From Terriglobia bacterium (GTDB taxonomy: Bacteria; Acidobacteriota; Terriglobia; Terriglobales; Acidobacteriaceae): 64,000 bases of DNA. The notes under the pieces were generated by a model. The model did no database searches. It saw nothing but the letters and a program-made list of their open reading frames with translations, and had not been told where the DNA came from. The stretch lies in NCBI GenBank assembly GCA_020072815.1, contig JAIQGE010000020.1, positions 20,240 through 84,239 of the forward strand, read 5' to 3'. This document shows positions 45,345 to 54,158 of the stretch, piece by piece. The position numbers and the translations under genes are program-made. Numbering within the stretch: the first letter of the stretch is position 1; every line of letters begins with the position of its first letter.

Positions 45345-45689
45345 TCATTGCGCGCAAATCGCGACTGCGGTGGTTTGCCGGCCCGCCGTCCCAGTGTTGT
45401 GGACCATCACGTCCCAGCCGTGATCAATCAAGTTCCCATGCCCGTCGCTGGGGTCTGAGCTGAAAACCTTCATGTCGTCAGGGGTTTCAATACTGAAACC
45501 TCCGCCCAGCACCTTTTTCCCGGCCGGGCATTCCACATGGACGCTTTGGGTTGCGCCGCCGGGCACCACCACCCGGTTCATCACGGTCTGGTAGCCCGAG
45601 ATCGCACAGCCGCTGAGCAAACCGGCCACGGCGAGAGAGAAAACAACGATTGCAAGACGACCCCAGGCGAATGACTTCAAATTGAACAT
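45345..45689 (-). CDS. Small lipoprotein
   Basis: A 114-residue protein with a lipoprotein signal (LAIVVFSLAVAGLLSGC; lipobox LSGC, so Cys +1 after about residue 27). The mature part is one beta domain (VVVPGGATQSVHVECPAGKK; VLGGGFSIETPDDMKVFSSD; GWDVMVHNTGT; TTAVAICAQ). Three ATG codons are in frame; GGAGGT at 45696-45701 has six-base spacing only to the ATG at 45689, which I take as the start. This sort of domain is recurrent in acidobacterial exported proteins; function unknown. Confidence 0.8.
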   Translation of the reverse strand: MFNLKSFAWGRLAIVVFSLAVAGLLSGCAISGYQTVMNRVVVPGGATQSVHVECPAGKKVLGGGFSIETPDDMKVFSSDPSDGHGNLIDHGWDVMVHNTGTAGRQTTAVAICAQ

Positions 45690-46687
45690 ACGCATACCTC
45701 CGTGGAGGTAGTGACAGAATCGGCACGGACGTTGCAAGGTTCCTGCGACGGATTGTTGGCTATTCTTAAATCCGACATCTTTTCCGCGCTTACTTACGGC
45801 ACGACTTCGCAGGCCGTCGTTCGCGTTGCTCGCTCCTGGCCTGACCGCTCAAGTCGTGCCCTGACACTTGTGTGGATGGGGATTGCTGCCTGGTTTCCAT
45901 CAGGACTACGCAATTTGAGACTGCACAACACCCCTCTGGACTGTCTATCCTGAGCGGAGCGCCGGTGGAACGCATCCGTCAAGTAAACTGATGGGCGCGG
46001 AGTCGAAGGACCCCGAGAGTGCTTACGTCATGAATGCTGCGCCGAGGCGTTTTCACGGGAGAGCTGGGGAAAATTCCCTGAAGCTGCATGGCAGGTGATA
46101 GATCCTCGGGGCCTTTCGACTCGCCCTCGGTCGCCCAGCTCCCTCGTGCAGCGCTCAAGATGACAGTCCGTAGGGGCTTGGCGTCCGCCGGTCTTCTCGA
46201 TTTGCGCGCGAGTCTTCAAGGTTGGATGTACAGCCCGGCGAATTCGTGCCCGGCGATGGACCTCAGGACACTTGACAGGCGTGCGCAGTGATGTACAACT
46301 TCGCGATTGATTCGCTGTTGAAGAACTGCTAGGATTTGGCTGCGCCTCAGGGTGTGAAGTGACACAGATCATTGAAAACAAAGCAAATAGCGCAAAGACA
46401 AGTACTTGGTACTTAGTAGTTGGTACTTGGCAAAGGCTTGTGACCTCTTAGCCGATCGATTGGGATCTGATTGGGATCAACCGCAGCTAAGTCCTTTGTT
46501 TATTGGGACCATTGGGATGAATGGGGAGGGTAGGGGGGTATCCCAATCAGATCTGGTGATCGGGTCACCGGGTGATCGGAAGACGCAGCCGAGGGCGGCT
46601 GCGGTCCACAATTCGCGTGGGGTATCGCCGGGGATGACTTGAGCTAAGTCTATATTTTCCGGGGATGAAGGGGATGGGGCGGGGGCC
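45690..46687. other. Nearly 1-kb gap with repeats, no supported gene
   Basis: Only low-quality open frames. From left to right: the lipoprotein leader; a long inverted element at 45943-46166 listed separately; short acidobacterial repeats around CTTGGTACTTAGTAGTTGG at 46404-46435; and a GGTGATCGGGTCACCGGGTGATC block at 46555-46579. The rest, including the GGATTGG-rich stretch at about 46450-46545, shows no feature I can name. Confidence 0.6.
45943..46166. repeat. Long imperfect inverted repeat element
   Basis: The left part has TGTCTATCCTGAGCG and GAGTCGAAGGACCCCGAG; the right part has CTCGGGGCCTTTCGACTC and CGCTCAAGATGACAG. These arms are complementary in order, so the element is an inverted repeat of about 220 bases. 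The sequence style is that of a repeat frequently found in acidobacterial intergenic DNA. No open frame. Confidence 0.55.
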
Positions 46688-48349
46688 TCACACCGGCCTG
46701 CTCTGCACGTGCGTGAACCTTTCTTTCAACTTCAGGAAGGGAGTTTCCAACCACCGGTACGACGCGGCGGCCAGGGCTAGGGTTACGACGAATCCCATCG
46801 CCCCCTGCGTCATCACACCTAATAAGGAAGCCGGATGCGTGACGCGCTGCGCCAGGAACAGTCCCAGGACGTGGACCACGTACAACCCGTAAGAGATCTT
46901 TCCCAGGTAGATCAAGGCGGGGTTCCGCAACCACGATGATCGAGGCCCTGCGGCCGGTGTTGAAAGAGTGGCCGTGGCGGAAGGCGCACCGACAAACGCC
47001 ATCAGAATCGCCGCGCTCGCCAGCGCGATCAGCGGATGGGTCACCGCCAGGCGCCAGGTTTCCGGGCTCTCCGGGTTGGTCCATCCGTTGAACGCCGCAC
47101 AGCCGACCAGAGTCGCGATGCCGGCAAAGGCCAAAGTCAAACGGCTAACCACAAAGGGCACGAAGGAACACAAAGGGAGGCGGAAGAATCGCCGCCATCG
47201 CCGTAATCGCAACGTGATCGCCGTGATCGGAAAAGCGTTAACAGCAGAGGATGCAGAGGAAGACGGAGTGAATTTGCCCCTTTGTGTTCCTTCGTGTCCT
47301 TTGTGGTTCAAGGTTTTCCCATCACGTTGTGTTCGCAACGATTCCGGCGCAATTTCAACCTCCCTTCGTGCTCCTTCGTGTCCTTTGTGGTTGAGGGTTT
47401 CGCTGCTGCCAACCAGAGCCAGCAAGATCCCCAGCGCGATGGGATCAAGCCGGGTAAACGTGTTGTACTCCATGGCCTGCAGCGACGCCCCGGACATCGC
47501 CAGCCACACCCGCACCGCGTTGGCGACCAGCAGCACGGCCACGGCGATCCACGCCATCCCGGCAACGCTGGCCCGGCGGACGGCCAGCGGCCAGGTCAGG
47601 TAGAACTGCTCTTCAATTGAGACCGTCCACAGCGGAATGGTGATGCCCGAAGGCAGTCCGTGAAAGACGTAAACCCAGTTCCCGGCCATCAGGGTGTAGC
47701 CGGCGACGTACTGCCAGCCCAGATGTTGTTGCGGCGAGAACAGTGAAACGAGCACGGCCAAAGCCACAAAGCTCAGGTAGAGCGGCCATATGCGGAGGAT
47801 TCGCCGGACGTAAAAGCCGCGGACATCTAATCTTCCGGAACCGCTTGCGTATTCCGTGCGCGCAGGGACTGAGGCGCCAGAGTCAGCTGTGTCGGCTGGA
47901 CTCGCAGCGCTGCCCGTACTGGCGACGCCGACCGCGATGGGGGCCTCGCGTTCGCGCAGCAGCAAGCCGGTGATCAGGTACGCGCTCAGGGCAAAGAAGA
48001 CGTCCACGCCGTACGCGCCGGAGACGAGAACGGAAATCGTGCCGCGGGCCAGCCAGTCAGGAAACCCGCTGGCGGCGTAGAAACTCTGGTAGTGAGGAAA
48101 CGCATGGAAGATGAAGACGCCAAAGAAAGCAAAGAAGCGCAGGACGTCAAGCTCAGGACGGTAGAATCGCCCAGGCTTGGATTCCGCCGAAGCAGCAGTC
48201 GCGCCAGACTCCGCAACGATGTCCGAAGTGACGATTTCTGAAGCAACGCCGTCTGCAGCCGTGTTGGGCTTGGCAACGGACCGCTCCGGCGACGCTGACG
48301 ATTCGGGCGACGCTGACAATTCGGCTGGTTCCGGAGTGGGAGTAGGCAT
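46688..48349 (-). CDS. Membrane acyltransferase (acyltransferase_3) with an in-frame repeat insertion
   Basis: An O-acyltransferase of the OafA/NodX type with about ten helices; the catalytic region is FYRPELDVLRFFAFFG with FIFHAFP. A cytoplasmic N-terminal extension of ~60 residues is rich in Ser/Ala/Glu. Residues about 317-403 are not family sequence: they are encoded by three copies of an intergenic repeat (47137-47400), giving NHKGHEGARRE, NHKGHEGTQRG and LCSFVPFVV. The insertion keeps the frame and sits between two helices (LDPIALGILLALVG before, LTLAFAGIATLVGC after). Total length 553 versus about 370-420 typical. It modifies a surface polysaccharide or lipid; substrate unknown. Confidence 0.9.
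   Translation of the reverse strand: MPTPTPEPAELSASPESSASPERSVAKPNTAADGVASEIVTSDIVAESGATAASAESKPGRFYRPELDVLRFFAFFGVFIFHAFPHYQSFYAASGFPDWLARGTISVLVSGAYGVDVFFALSAYLITGLLLREREAPIAVGVASTGSAASPADTADSGASVPARTEYASGSGRLDVRGFYVRRILRIWPLYLSFVALAVLVSLFSPQQHLGWQYVAGYTLMAGNWVYVFHGLPSGITIPLWTVSIEEQFYLTWPLAVRRASVAGMAWIAVAVLLVANAVRVWLAMSGASLQAMEYNTFTRLDPIALGILLALVGSSETLNHKGHEGARREVEIAPESLRTQRDGKTLNHKGHEGTQRGKFTPSSSASSAVNAFPITAITLRLRRWRRFFRLPLCSFVPFVVSRLTLAFAGIATLVGCAAFNGWTNPESPETWRLAVTHPLIALASAAILMAFVGAPSATATLSTPAAGPRSSWLRNPALIYLGKISYGLYVVHVLGLFLAQRVTHPASLLGVMTQGAMGFVVTLALAAASYRWLETPFLKLKERFTHVQSRPV
47137..47400. repeat. NHKGHEG-type intergenic repeat cluster inserted in a coding gene
   Basis: TTCGTGTCCTTTGTGGTT occurs at 47292-47309 and 47375-47392, and its inverse, AACCACAAAGGGCACGAA, at 47147-47164. 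Between the copies is the degenerate GATCGCCGTGATCGG repeat (47188-47230). The block is usually seen between genes; here it lies inside the acyltransferase gene without interrupting the frame. Confidence 0.8.
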
Positions 48350-48389
48350 GGTGGAGAGCTACTAGCGGCTAGCTGCTAGTCGCTAGCTG

Positions 48390-48740
48390 CTATTTATCCT
48401 CTTTCCACTTCTTATATCCGCCGGCGAGCGACGACACGTTCTTAAAGCCCATACGCTGCAGATTGCTGGCCGCCAGCGCGGAGCGGCCTCCGCCGCCGCA
48501 GTAGCAGACGATCTTGGCGTTTTTGTCGGTAGTGACGGTATCAATCTTGTACTCCAGGACGCCCCGCGGCAGCGGCACCGCGCCGGCGATGGCGCCTTGC
48601 GCCACTTCGTCGGGCTCGCGCACGTCGAGCAGAATGAACTCTTCGCCGGACTGCTGGATGTTCTTGAGCTCGGCAGGATCAATTTCCTTGATTTCTTTCT
48701 TGGCTTGGGCGACCAGGTCGCTGTATTCGGGCATCGGCAT
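48390..48740 (-). CDS. Rhodanese-like sulfurtransferase
   Basis: A 116-residue single-domain rhodanese. The active-site loop is Cys81 in VCYCGGGGRSALAAS; the CGGGGR loop is of the six-residue rhodanese type. ILLDVREPDEVAQGAI and GGYKKWKE are the other family marks. No signal peptide. Sulfane sulfur transfer to cyanide or thiols; the partner is unknown. GAGG nine bases before the ATG. It lies 40 bases upstream of the acyltransferase start and runs in the same direction as that gene. The gap contains a CTAGCTGCTAG-type repeat. Confidence 0.92.
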   Translation of the reverse strand: MPMPEYSDLVAQAKKEIKEIDPAELKNIQQSGEEFILLDVREPDEVAQGAIAGAVPLPRGVLEYKIDTVTTDKNAKIVCYCGGGGRSALAASNLQRMGFKNVSSLAGGYKKWKEDK

Positions 48741-48784
48741 GGAGACCTCGATGGAAGAAGGAAGGATTTTAAATGAGGGAAGAG

Positions 48785-48925
48785 CTATTGGCTATTGGCT
48801 ATTGGCTTTTGGCGAAACCGGGACCGCCGTAGTCTGCGGGCCTCTGGCGAAAAGCAAAACGGTTCTTGGCTGCTAGTTCTTCGCGAAACCCGCGACTTAA
48901 ATTGCCAAAAGCCAAGAGCGAATGG
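48785..48925. repeat. TTGGCTATTGGC and TTGGCTTTTGGC repeats
   Basis: Three tandem GCTATTGG units at 48785-48810 and an inverse copy near 48905-48920 (GCCAAAAGCCAAGAGC). The unit type recurs throughout the window. The surrounding gap, 48741-49006, has no supported gene. Confidence 0.55.
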
Positions 48926-49006
48926 CCCACTTTCATCGCTAACGCACCGCTGGTCGCAAAAAACACTTTGCGGGCACGGCGCCTGCTTGTTATAAAAGCA
49001 TCCATT

Positions 49007-49522
49007 ATGGACGTTCTTCTTTCCCGCGAACAGATCGCCGACGCCGTTGCCCGGATGGGGCAGCAGATCACCAAGGATTTTGCCGGCCAATCGGTAGTGC
49101 TGATCGGAGTGTTGAAGGGCGCGTGCCTGTTTCTCGCCGACCTGGCGCGGCAGATCCAGCTCAACGCGACGTTTGACTTCATCGCCGTGCGCAGTTACGG
49201 GACAGAGAAGAAGAGCGCGGGCGAGGTCCAGTTGATCAAGGACGTGACCGCTCCGTTGCGCGACCTGAACATCATTTTGGTGGAGGACATCCTGGATACC
49301 GGCTTGACGCTCACGTTTCTCAAGAAGCATCTGCTGTCGCACCAGCCGCGCTCGCTGAAGATTGCCGCGCTACTGGACAAGCCTTCGCGCCGCAAGGCGA
49401 ATATCCAGGCTGACTACGTTGGCTTTCAGATTCCGGACAAGTTTGTCGTCGGCTACGGGCTCGATCACGCAGAGCGCTTTCGTAACCTGCCGGATATTTG
49501 CGTCCTTGCGGAAGGCGAGTAG
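49007..49522 (+). CDS. hpt: Hypoxanthine phosphoribosyltransferase
   Basis: Purine salvage enzyme (hypoxanthine/guanine + PRPP to IMP/GMP). A 171-residue protein of normal length. PRPP loop is IILVEDILDTGLTL; GVLKGACLFLADL and FIAVRSYGTEKKSAG are family-specific; PDKFVVGYGLDHAERFRNLP is the usual C-terminal purine-binding end. Starts at the ATG 49007 (MDVLLSREQI); the longer frame is through repeats. Upstream of deoC by 24 bases, same direction. Confidence 0.94.
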   Translation: MDVLLSREQIADAVARMGQQITKDFAGQSVVLIGVLKGACLFLADLARQIQLNATFDFIAVRSYGTEKKSAGEVQLIKDVTAPLRDLNIILVEDILDTGLTLTFLKKHLLSHQPRSLKIAALLDKPSRRKANIQADYVGFQIPDKFVVGYGLDHAERFRNLPDICVLAEGE

Positions 49523-49546
49523 CGGGAATTACAATTGGGGTCTCGA

Positions 49547-50168
49547 ATGTCTCAAGTCCTTTCAGATGCGCAGATTCACGTGCGCGGATGGCAGGCGCTG
49601 GCCGCCAGCATTGACCACACCATTCTTAAGCCGGAGACTACGCGCAACCAGATCGTCCACCTGTGCCAGGAGGCGGCGTTCTTCAACTTTGCCGCGGTCT
49701 GTGTCAGTCCGTGGTGGATCAGTGTTGCTGCTTCCCTGCTGAACGGCACTCCGGTGAAAGTCGCTACCACGATCGGCTTTCCGCACGGCGTGGGGCGACC
49801 GCCAGGCTGTGCAGAACGATATTGCTGCGGTGGTGGAAGTCGGTCACGCCGGCGGCGCGATTGTGAAAGTAATTCTGGAAACTCCTCTGCTCACGCTGGA
49901 AGAAAAAATCCTTTGCTGCGAGTTGAGCCTGGCCGCCAAAGCTGACTTCGTCAAGACGGCCACGGGTTTTCTCGGGGGCGCCACGGTGGAAGATGTCTCG
50001 CTGATGCGGGGCGTTGTCGGCGACCGTGCCGGCGTGAAAGCTTCCGGCGGCGTCCGCACCGCCACCACTGCCCTGGCGATGATTGAAGCCGGCGCCAATC
50101 GCATCGGCACCAGCTCCGGCGTGGCCATCGTACACGAACTCGGCGCACCGGAATTTCAGACACGTTAA
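49547..50168 (+). pseudogene. deoC: deoC, deoxyribose-phosphate aldolase, with internal deletion and frameshift
   Basis: The first frame from ATG 49547 reads a normal DeoC N-terminus ([41 protein letters not shown]), then loses the family pattern at about 49792. The rest continues in another frame from about 49796 ([35 protein letters not shown] with the Schiff-base Lys; [27 protein letters not shown]). Between them roughly 35 residues, including the segment with the catalytic Asp before VINIGAL, are missing, and the frame shifts. Either a real deletion or an assembly error in a low-complexity junction. If real, the enzyme is inactive. Confidence 0.85.
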
Positions 50169-50307
50169 GACTTCCGGCGTCGCGCTGTTTTCGTCCCCTT
50201 ACTCCTTGTCCTGCTGGCCGCACCATTTTGGCAAGGCAACTCCGTTGCGCGCTCTTGCTTCTCACTTTCATCTGGCCGACCAATGTCTTAGGAGGTAAGG
50301 ATTCAAA

Positions 50308-50817
50308 ATGCGTAAGTTCATTTTAGGATTTGCGTTCCTGGCATGCAGCTTGTCGGGATGGGCGCAGCGCGGGCGCAGTGACGCTCCCGCCGGTGAAGTT
50401 TATCTAGGCTACTCGTTCCTGAACGGCGACACGCTTTCCAAAGCCAGCGGATTTGAAGCCGCGCTAACCGGCAACGTGAATGATTGGCTGGGCTTGAAGG
50501 CCGACCTCAGCGGCAATTACAAGTCCATTGCCGGGCTGCACGCCCGCGAGTACAACATGCTCTTTGGTCCGCAACTGAACCGCCGGATGGACCGTGTGAA
50601 CCTGTTTGCCCACGGCCTGTTTGGCGTGGCGCATATTTCCAGCGATTTCGCGCCTTCAGACACTGCGGCTGCCTGGGTGCTCGGTGGTGGCGCGGACTAC
50701 AAGCTGACCGACCGCTTCTCCTGGCGCATCGCGCAACTGGACTACCACGGCGCACACGTTTTCAGTAACACGCAGACAGATTTCCGTTTCTCCACCGGAC
50801 CCATTCTCCGCTTCTAA
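50308..50817 (+). CDS. Small outer-membrane beta-barrel protein
   Basis: A 169-residue exported protein with a signal peptide (KFILGFAFLACSLSGWA). Alternating strands (VYLGYSFLNGD; GFEAALTGNVNDWLGLKADL; NMLFGPQLNRRMDRVNLFAH; GLFGVAHISSDF; AAAWVLGGGADYKLTDRFSW; RIAQLDYHGAHVFS) and a C-terminal FRFSTGPILRF indicate an eight-strand barrel of the OmpA/OmpX type. AGGAGG precedes the ATG. Followed by a clear terminator, so monocistronic. Probably structural or adhesive. Confidence 0.85.
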   Translation: MRKFILGFAFLACSLSGWAQRGRSDAPAGEVYLGYSFLNGDTLSKASGFEAALTGNVNDWLGLKADLSGNYKSIAGLHAREYNMLFGPQLNRRMDRVNLFAHGLFGVAHISSDFAPSDTAAAWVLGGGADYKLTDRFSWRIAQLDYHGAHVFSNTQTDFRFSTGPILRF

Positions 50818-50836
50818 CTGCCTTTTTAGAACCAAA

Positions 50837-50869
50837 CGCCGCCGGAGACGTTCTTCGGCGGCGAATTCT
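50837..50869 (+). terminator. Rho-independent terminator after the barrel gene
   Basis: CGCCGCCG at 50837-50844 pairs with CGGCGGCG at 50856-50863 around an 11-base loop, followed by AATTCTTTT. Confidence 0.85.
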
Positions 50870-50922
50870 TTTCGTAACTGTTCCTTCACCAATCGCACAG
50901 CGGCAAGCTGCTATCATTAAAC

Positions 50923-52677
50923 GTGGAATCCATGGTCACATCTCCTTCACCGCAGCGCGTGGACGTTGAGTCTCTTCTCATCGAAGTGGCTGACGTGCTC
51001 AATACCACGCTGGATCTGGACACGCTCTTGCAGCGCGTCGCCGAGGTGGTGAAGCGCGTCATCGACTATGAAATCTTCTCCATCCTGTTGCTCAATGAGC
51101 GCCGCCAGGAACTGTATTTCCGTTTCCAGATCGGGCACCTGCCGGAAGTCGCCGAGCGGATACGGGTGAAAGTGGGCGAAGGAGTCACCGGCCGTGCCGT
51201 GGAGCAAAGGCGCGCCATCCTGGTAGACGACGTCAGCAAAGAGACCAACTACATTGAAGCCGTCCCGCGCGTGCGTTCTGAACTCGCGGTGCCATTGATC
51301 ACCAAGAATAAGGTCATCGGCGTGATTGATCTGGAAGCCCGCGAACGCGGCTACTTCAAGGAAGAACATTCGCGCCTGCTTACGCTGATCGCGTCGCGTA
51401 TCGCCATCAGCCTGGAGAACGCGCGGCTTTACACGCGCATCGTTCGCCAGGCCGGCACGCTGGCGTTGCTCAACGACATCAGCCGCGACTTGACCTCCAT
51501 CCTCAACCTGGACCAGTTGCTCAAGCGCGTCGGCGACCTGCTGATCAAGGTGATTGATTATCAGATGTTCTCCATCCTGCTGCTCGATGAAAGCCGGCAG
51601 AAACTGGTCCACCGTTTTTCCGTGCGCTTTAAAGAGAACATTCACCTCAAGCATGACATCCCGTTGTCGCAAGGCCTGGTAGGCGCCGCGGCGGAAATGA
51701 AGAAGCCGGTGCTGGCGCCGGACGTGAACAAAGACCCGCGCTACATCAAAGTAAATCCGGAAACGCGCTCCGAGCTTTGCGTGCCGCTGGTGTACAAAGA
51801 CAAGGTCATCGGCGTGCTGGACCTGGAACACACCCGCCGCAACTACTTCACTGACGATCACGTGCGCACCATGGTGACGCTGGCCGCGCAAATTGCCATC
51901 GCCGTGGAAAACGCCACGCTCTATGAACGGCTGGCGCGCGAAGAGCAGCGCCTGGAGCGCGATCTGGCCATGGCGCGTGAAGTCCAGCACCACCTGCTGC
52001 CGCCGGCGTGCCCCACTCTGCAGTCGGCGGAAGTGGCTTCCCGTTTCAATCCCGCCCATGCCATTGGCGGGGACATGTATGACTTCCTGGACTACAAGCC
52101 GCCGCGCGCCTGCGTCATCGTAAGCGACGTGAGCGGCAAAGGCGCGCCCGCTGCGTTGTACGCCGCGCTGGTCAGCGGCATCATCCGCAGCCTGGCGCCC
52201 AGCGAGCCTTCGCCCGCGCAGATGCTCAGCTCGGTGAACCGCGCGCTCAACCAGCGCCGTCTTGACGCAAACTACGTGGTCCTCTGCTGCGCCCTTTGGG
52301 ACGACGAACGCCGCATCATGCGCGTGGCCAACTCCGGCTTGCCTCGCCCCATCTACTGCCGCAACGGGCACTCGCACATGATTGAAGCCGCCGGACTCCC
52401 GCTGGGCATGTTCCCTGACGCCGCGTACGACGAGGTCACCATCCACGCCGCGCCGGGCGACATCTTCGTCTTCTTCAGTGACGGCATTGTGGACGCCAGC
52501 AATACAAAGGACGAGCAGTTTGGCCGCGTCCGCCTGGAGCATGTCATAGACAAGCTGTCGAATAGCGACGCCAGCGCCCAGGAAATTGTGGACGCCATCT
52601 TCCAGGCCGCTGACGCCTTCGCCGCCGGCGCACCCGTCTTCGACGATCAGACGTTGGTGGTGGTGAAGGTGAAGTAA
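50923..52677 (+). CDS. GAF-GAF-PP2C serine/threonine phosphatase, RsbU/SpoIIE type
   Basis: A cytoplasmic signalling phosphatase of 584 residues. GAF1 is about 15-165, GAF2 about 190-340 (paralogous: IDYEIFSILLLNERRQEL, IDYQMFSILLLDESRQKL). A coiled linker (LEREDLAMAREVQHHLLPP in style) leads to the SpoIIE-type PP2C domain (about 370-580), with metal motifs GGDMYDF, VSDVSGKGAPAALYAAL, ANSGLPRP and FFSDGIVDA. Typically relieves an anti-sigma factor by dephosphorylating an antagonist; no such partner lies nearby. The start codon is GTG at 50923. Confidence 0.92.
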   Translation: MESMVTSPSPQRVDVESLLIEVADVLNTTLDLDTLLQRVAEVVKRVIDYEIFSILLLNERRQELYFRFQIGHLPEVAERIRVKVGEGVTGRAVEQRRAILVDDVSKETNYIEAVPRVRSELAVPLITKNKVIGVIDLEARERGYFKEEHSRLLTLIASRIAISLENARLYTRIVRQAGTLALLNDISRDLTSILNLDQLLKRVGDLLIKVIDYQMFSILLLDESRQKLVHRFSVRFKENIHLKHDIPLSQGLVGAAAEMKKPVLAPDVNKDPRYIKVNPETRSELCVPLVYKDKVIGVLDLEHTRRNYFTDDHVRTMVTLAAQIAIAVENATLYERLAREEQRLERDLAMAREVQHHLLPPACPTLQSAEVASRFNPAHAIGGDMYDFLDYKPPRACVIVSDVSGKGAPAALYAALVSGIIRSLAPSEPSPAQMLSSVNRALNQRRLDANYVVLCCALWDDERRIMRVANSGLPRPIYCRNGHSHMIEAAGLPLGMFPDAAYDEVTIHAAPGDIFVFFSDGIVDASNTKDEQFGRVRLEHVIDKLSNSDASAQEIVDAIFQAADAFAAGAPVFDDQTLVVVKVK

Positions 52678-52679
52678 AG

Positions 52680-52850
52680 CGGTACTTAGTAATTGGTACT
52701 TGGTAGTTGGCTTTGACTCTTGGCGACTGATCACGCTCGCTTACCGGACGATGGTTAGAATGCTCTCTTTTCGGCAGTCATCCTCATTCCTGAGAATGCC
52801 GGCCAAATACCAACGGCCAAGTACTAAATACCAAGTACTAAATACTGGTT
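52680..52850. repeat. GGTACTTAGTAATTGG / CCAAGTACTAAATACC repeats
   Basis: At 52681-52710 the run is GGTACTTAGTAATTGGTACT and TGGTAGTTGG; at 52805-52846 the complementary type recurs (ATACCAACGGCCAAGTACTA; AATACCAAGTACTAAATAC). The two runs form an inverted pair around the gap between the phosphatase and lysA. Confidence 0.6.
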
Positions 52851-52868
52851 TGTTACAATCCCCATCTC

Positions 52869-54158
52869 ATGTTTACGCGGCCACCGGGTTTTTGGTACAA
52901 AAAAGCCGATCTGCATTGCGAACGTGTTCCGCTGAGCGCGTTGGCGGAAAAATACGGGACGCCGCTCTACGTCTACTCCGCCACTGCTATCCGCGAGCGC
53001 TACACTACGCTGGACCGCGCCTTTCGCGACGTGCCGCACACTCTTTGCTATTCGGTCAAAGCCAATTCCAATCTGAGTATTCTTCGGCTGCTGGCCGGAA
53101 TGGGCGCCGGGTTTGACATTGTTTCCGGCGGCGAGCTTGAGCGCGTGCGACTGGCGCGCAAAGCGGCGCCCAAGAAGATCGTGTTCTCCGGCGTGGGCAA
53201 GACTGCGGACGAAATGAAGCAAGCTCTGCGCGCGGGGATCCTGCTGTTCAACGTCGAAAGTGAAGGCGAGTTGGAGTTGCTGGCTGCTTGTGCCGCCCGG
53301 CTGCGCAAAACTGCCGACGTAGCATTTCGCGTGAATCCTGACGTGCCGGCGGAGACGCATCCTTACATATCCACCGGGCTGCGCGAACACAAGTTCGGCG
53401 TGCCTATCGGCGCGGCGCGGGAGCTTTACCGGCAAGCGTCGGCACACAAGTATCTGCGCGTCGCCGGCGTGAGCCTGCATATCGGATCGCAGATCACCGA
53501 TGTCTCACCCTTTCGATTGGCAGTGGAACGGGCGGTAGAGCTGATCGAGCAACTTACGGCGGACGGCCATTCCATCCAGTTTCTGGACGCCGGAGGCGGC
53601 CTGGGCATCTCTTACCAGAGCTCGCAGCCGCAAGACTTTGCTGATCACGCCCGCAGTTACGCTGAAGCCATCATCGCGCCGCTCAAAAAGCTGGGAAAAT
53701 CCGCTCCCCATCTGCTGCTGGAGCCAGGCCGATCCATCATTGGGCCAGCGGGCGTGCTGGTCACGCGCGTCCTTTATCAGAAGCAAAACGGCAGCAAGCG
53801 CTTCACCATTGTGGACGCGGCCATGAATGACCTGATTCGGCCTTCGCTATACGGGGCGAAGCATGAAATTGTCCCCGTCAGCTTGAAGCAGCCGGAACCG
53901 GAGTTGGTCCGCACTGACGTTGCCGGGCCTATCTGCGAGACCGGCGACTTCCTCGCCCGCGACGCTGACCTGCCCGTCGCCAGTCCCGGCGACTATCTTT
54001 GCGTTCTGGACGCAGGCGCGTACGGCATGTCGCTGGCCTCCAATTACAATACTCGCGTGCGTGCCGCTGAGGTGCTGGTGGAAGGCGCGCGCGCGCGGCT
54101 CGTCCGTCGCCGCGAAAACCTGAAAGACATTCTGCGTCCGGAGACCGCCTGCTTATGA
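52869..54158 (+). CDS. lysA: Diaminopimelate decarboxylase
   Basis: Last step of lysine biosynthesis (meso-diaminopimelate to lysine), PLP-dependent fold-III enzyme, 429 residues. PLP lysine is Lys64 in CYSVKANSNLSIL. Phosphate-binding and substrate residues are in VSGGELERVRLAR, HIGSQITD, LDAGGGLGISY, LLEPGRSIIGPAG, and CETGDFLARD; GAYGMSLASNYN is the usual C-terminal signature. Start ATG 52869. The stop overlaps the next gene by four bases (ATGA). Confidence 0.95.
   Translation: MFTRPPGFWYKKADLHCERVPLSALAEKYGTPLYVYSATAIRERYTTLDRAFRDVPHTLCYSVKANSNLSILRLLAGMGAGFDIVSGGELERVRLARKAAPKKIVFSGVGKTADEMKQALRAGILLFNVESEGELELLAACAARLRKTADVAFRVNPDVPAETHPYISTGLREHKFGVPIGAARELYRQASAHKYLRVAGVSLHIGSQITDVSPFRLAVERAVELIEQLTADGHSIQFLDAGGGLGISYQSSQPQDFADHARSYAEAIIAPLKKLGKSAPHLLLEPGRSIIGPAGVLVTRVLYQKQNGSKRFTIVDAAMNDLIRPSLYGAKHEIVPVSLKQPEPELVRTDVAGPICETGDFLARDADLPVASPGDYLCVLDAGAYGMSLASNYNTRVRAAEVLVEGARARLVRRRENLKDILRPETACL

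Noticed and set aside
46028..46381. A 117-codon minus-strand open frame with start codon
   Set aside because: It is a translation of the inverted intergenic repeat at 45943-46166 and its flank; no RBS or domain, and phrases such as CHAASGNFPQLSRENAS are typical of mistranslated acidobacterial repeats.
50947..52734. 595-codon minus-strand frame over the phosphatase gene
   Set aside because: Antisense shadow of the GAF-GAF-PP2C gene, whose plus-strand frame shows all family motifs.
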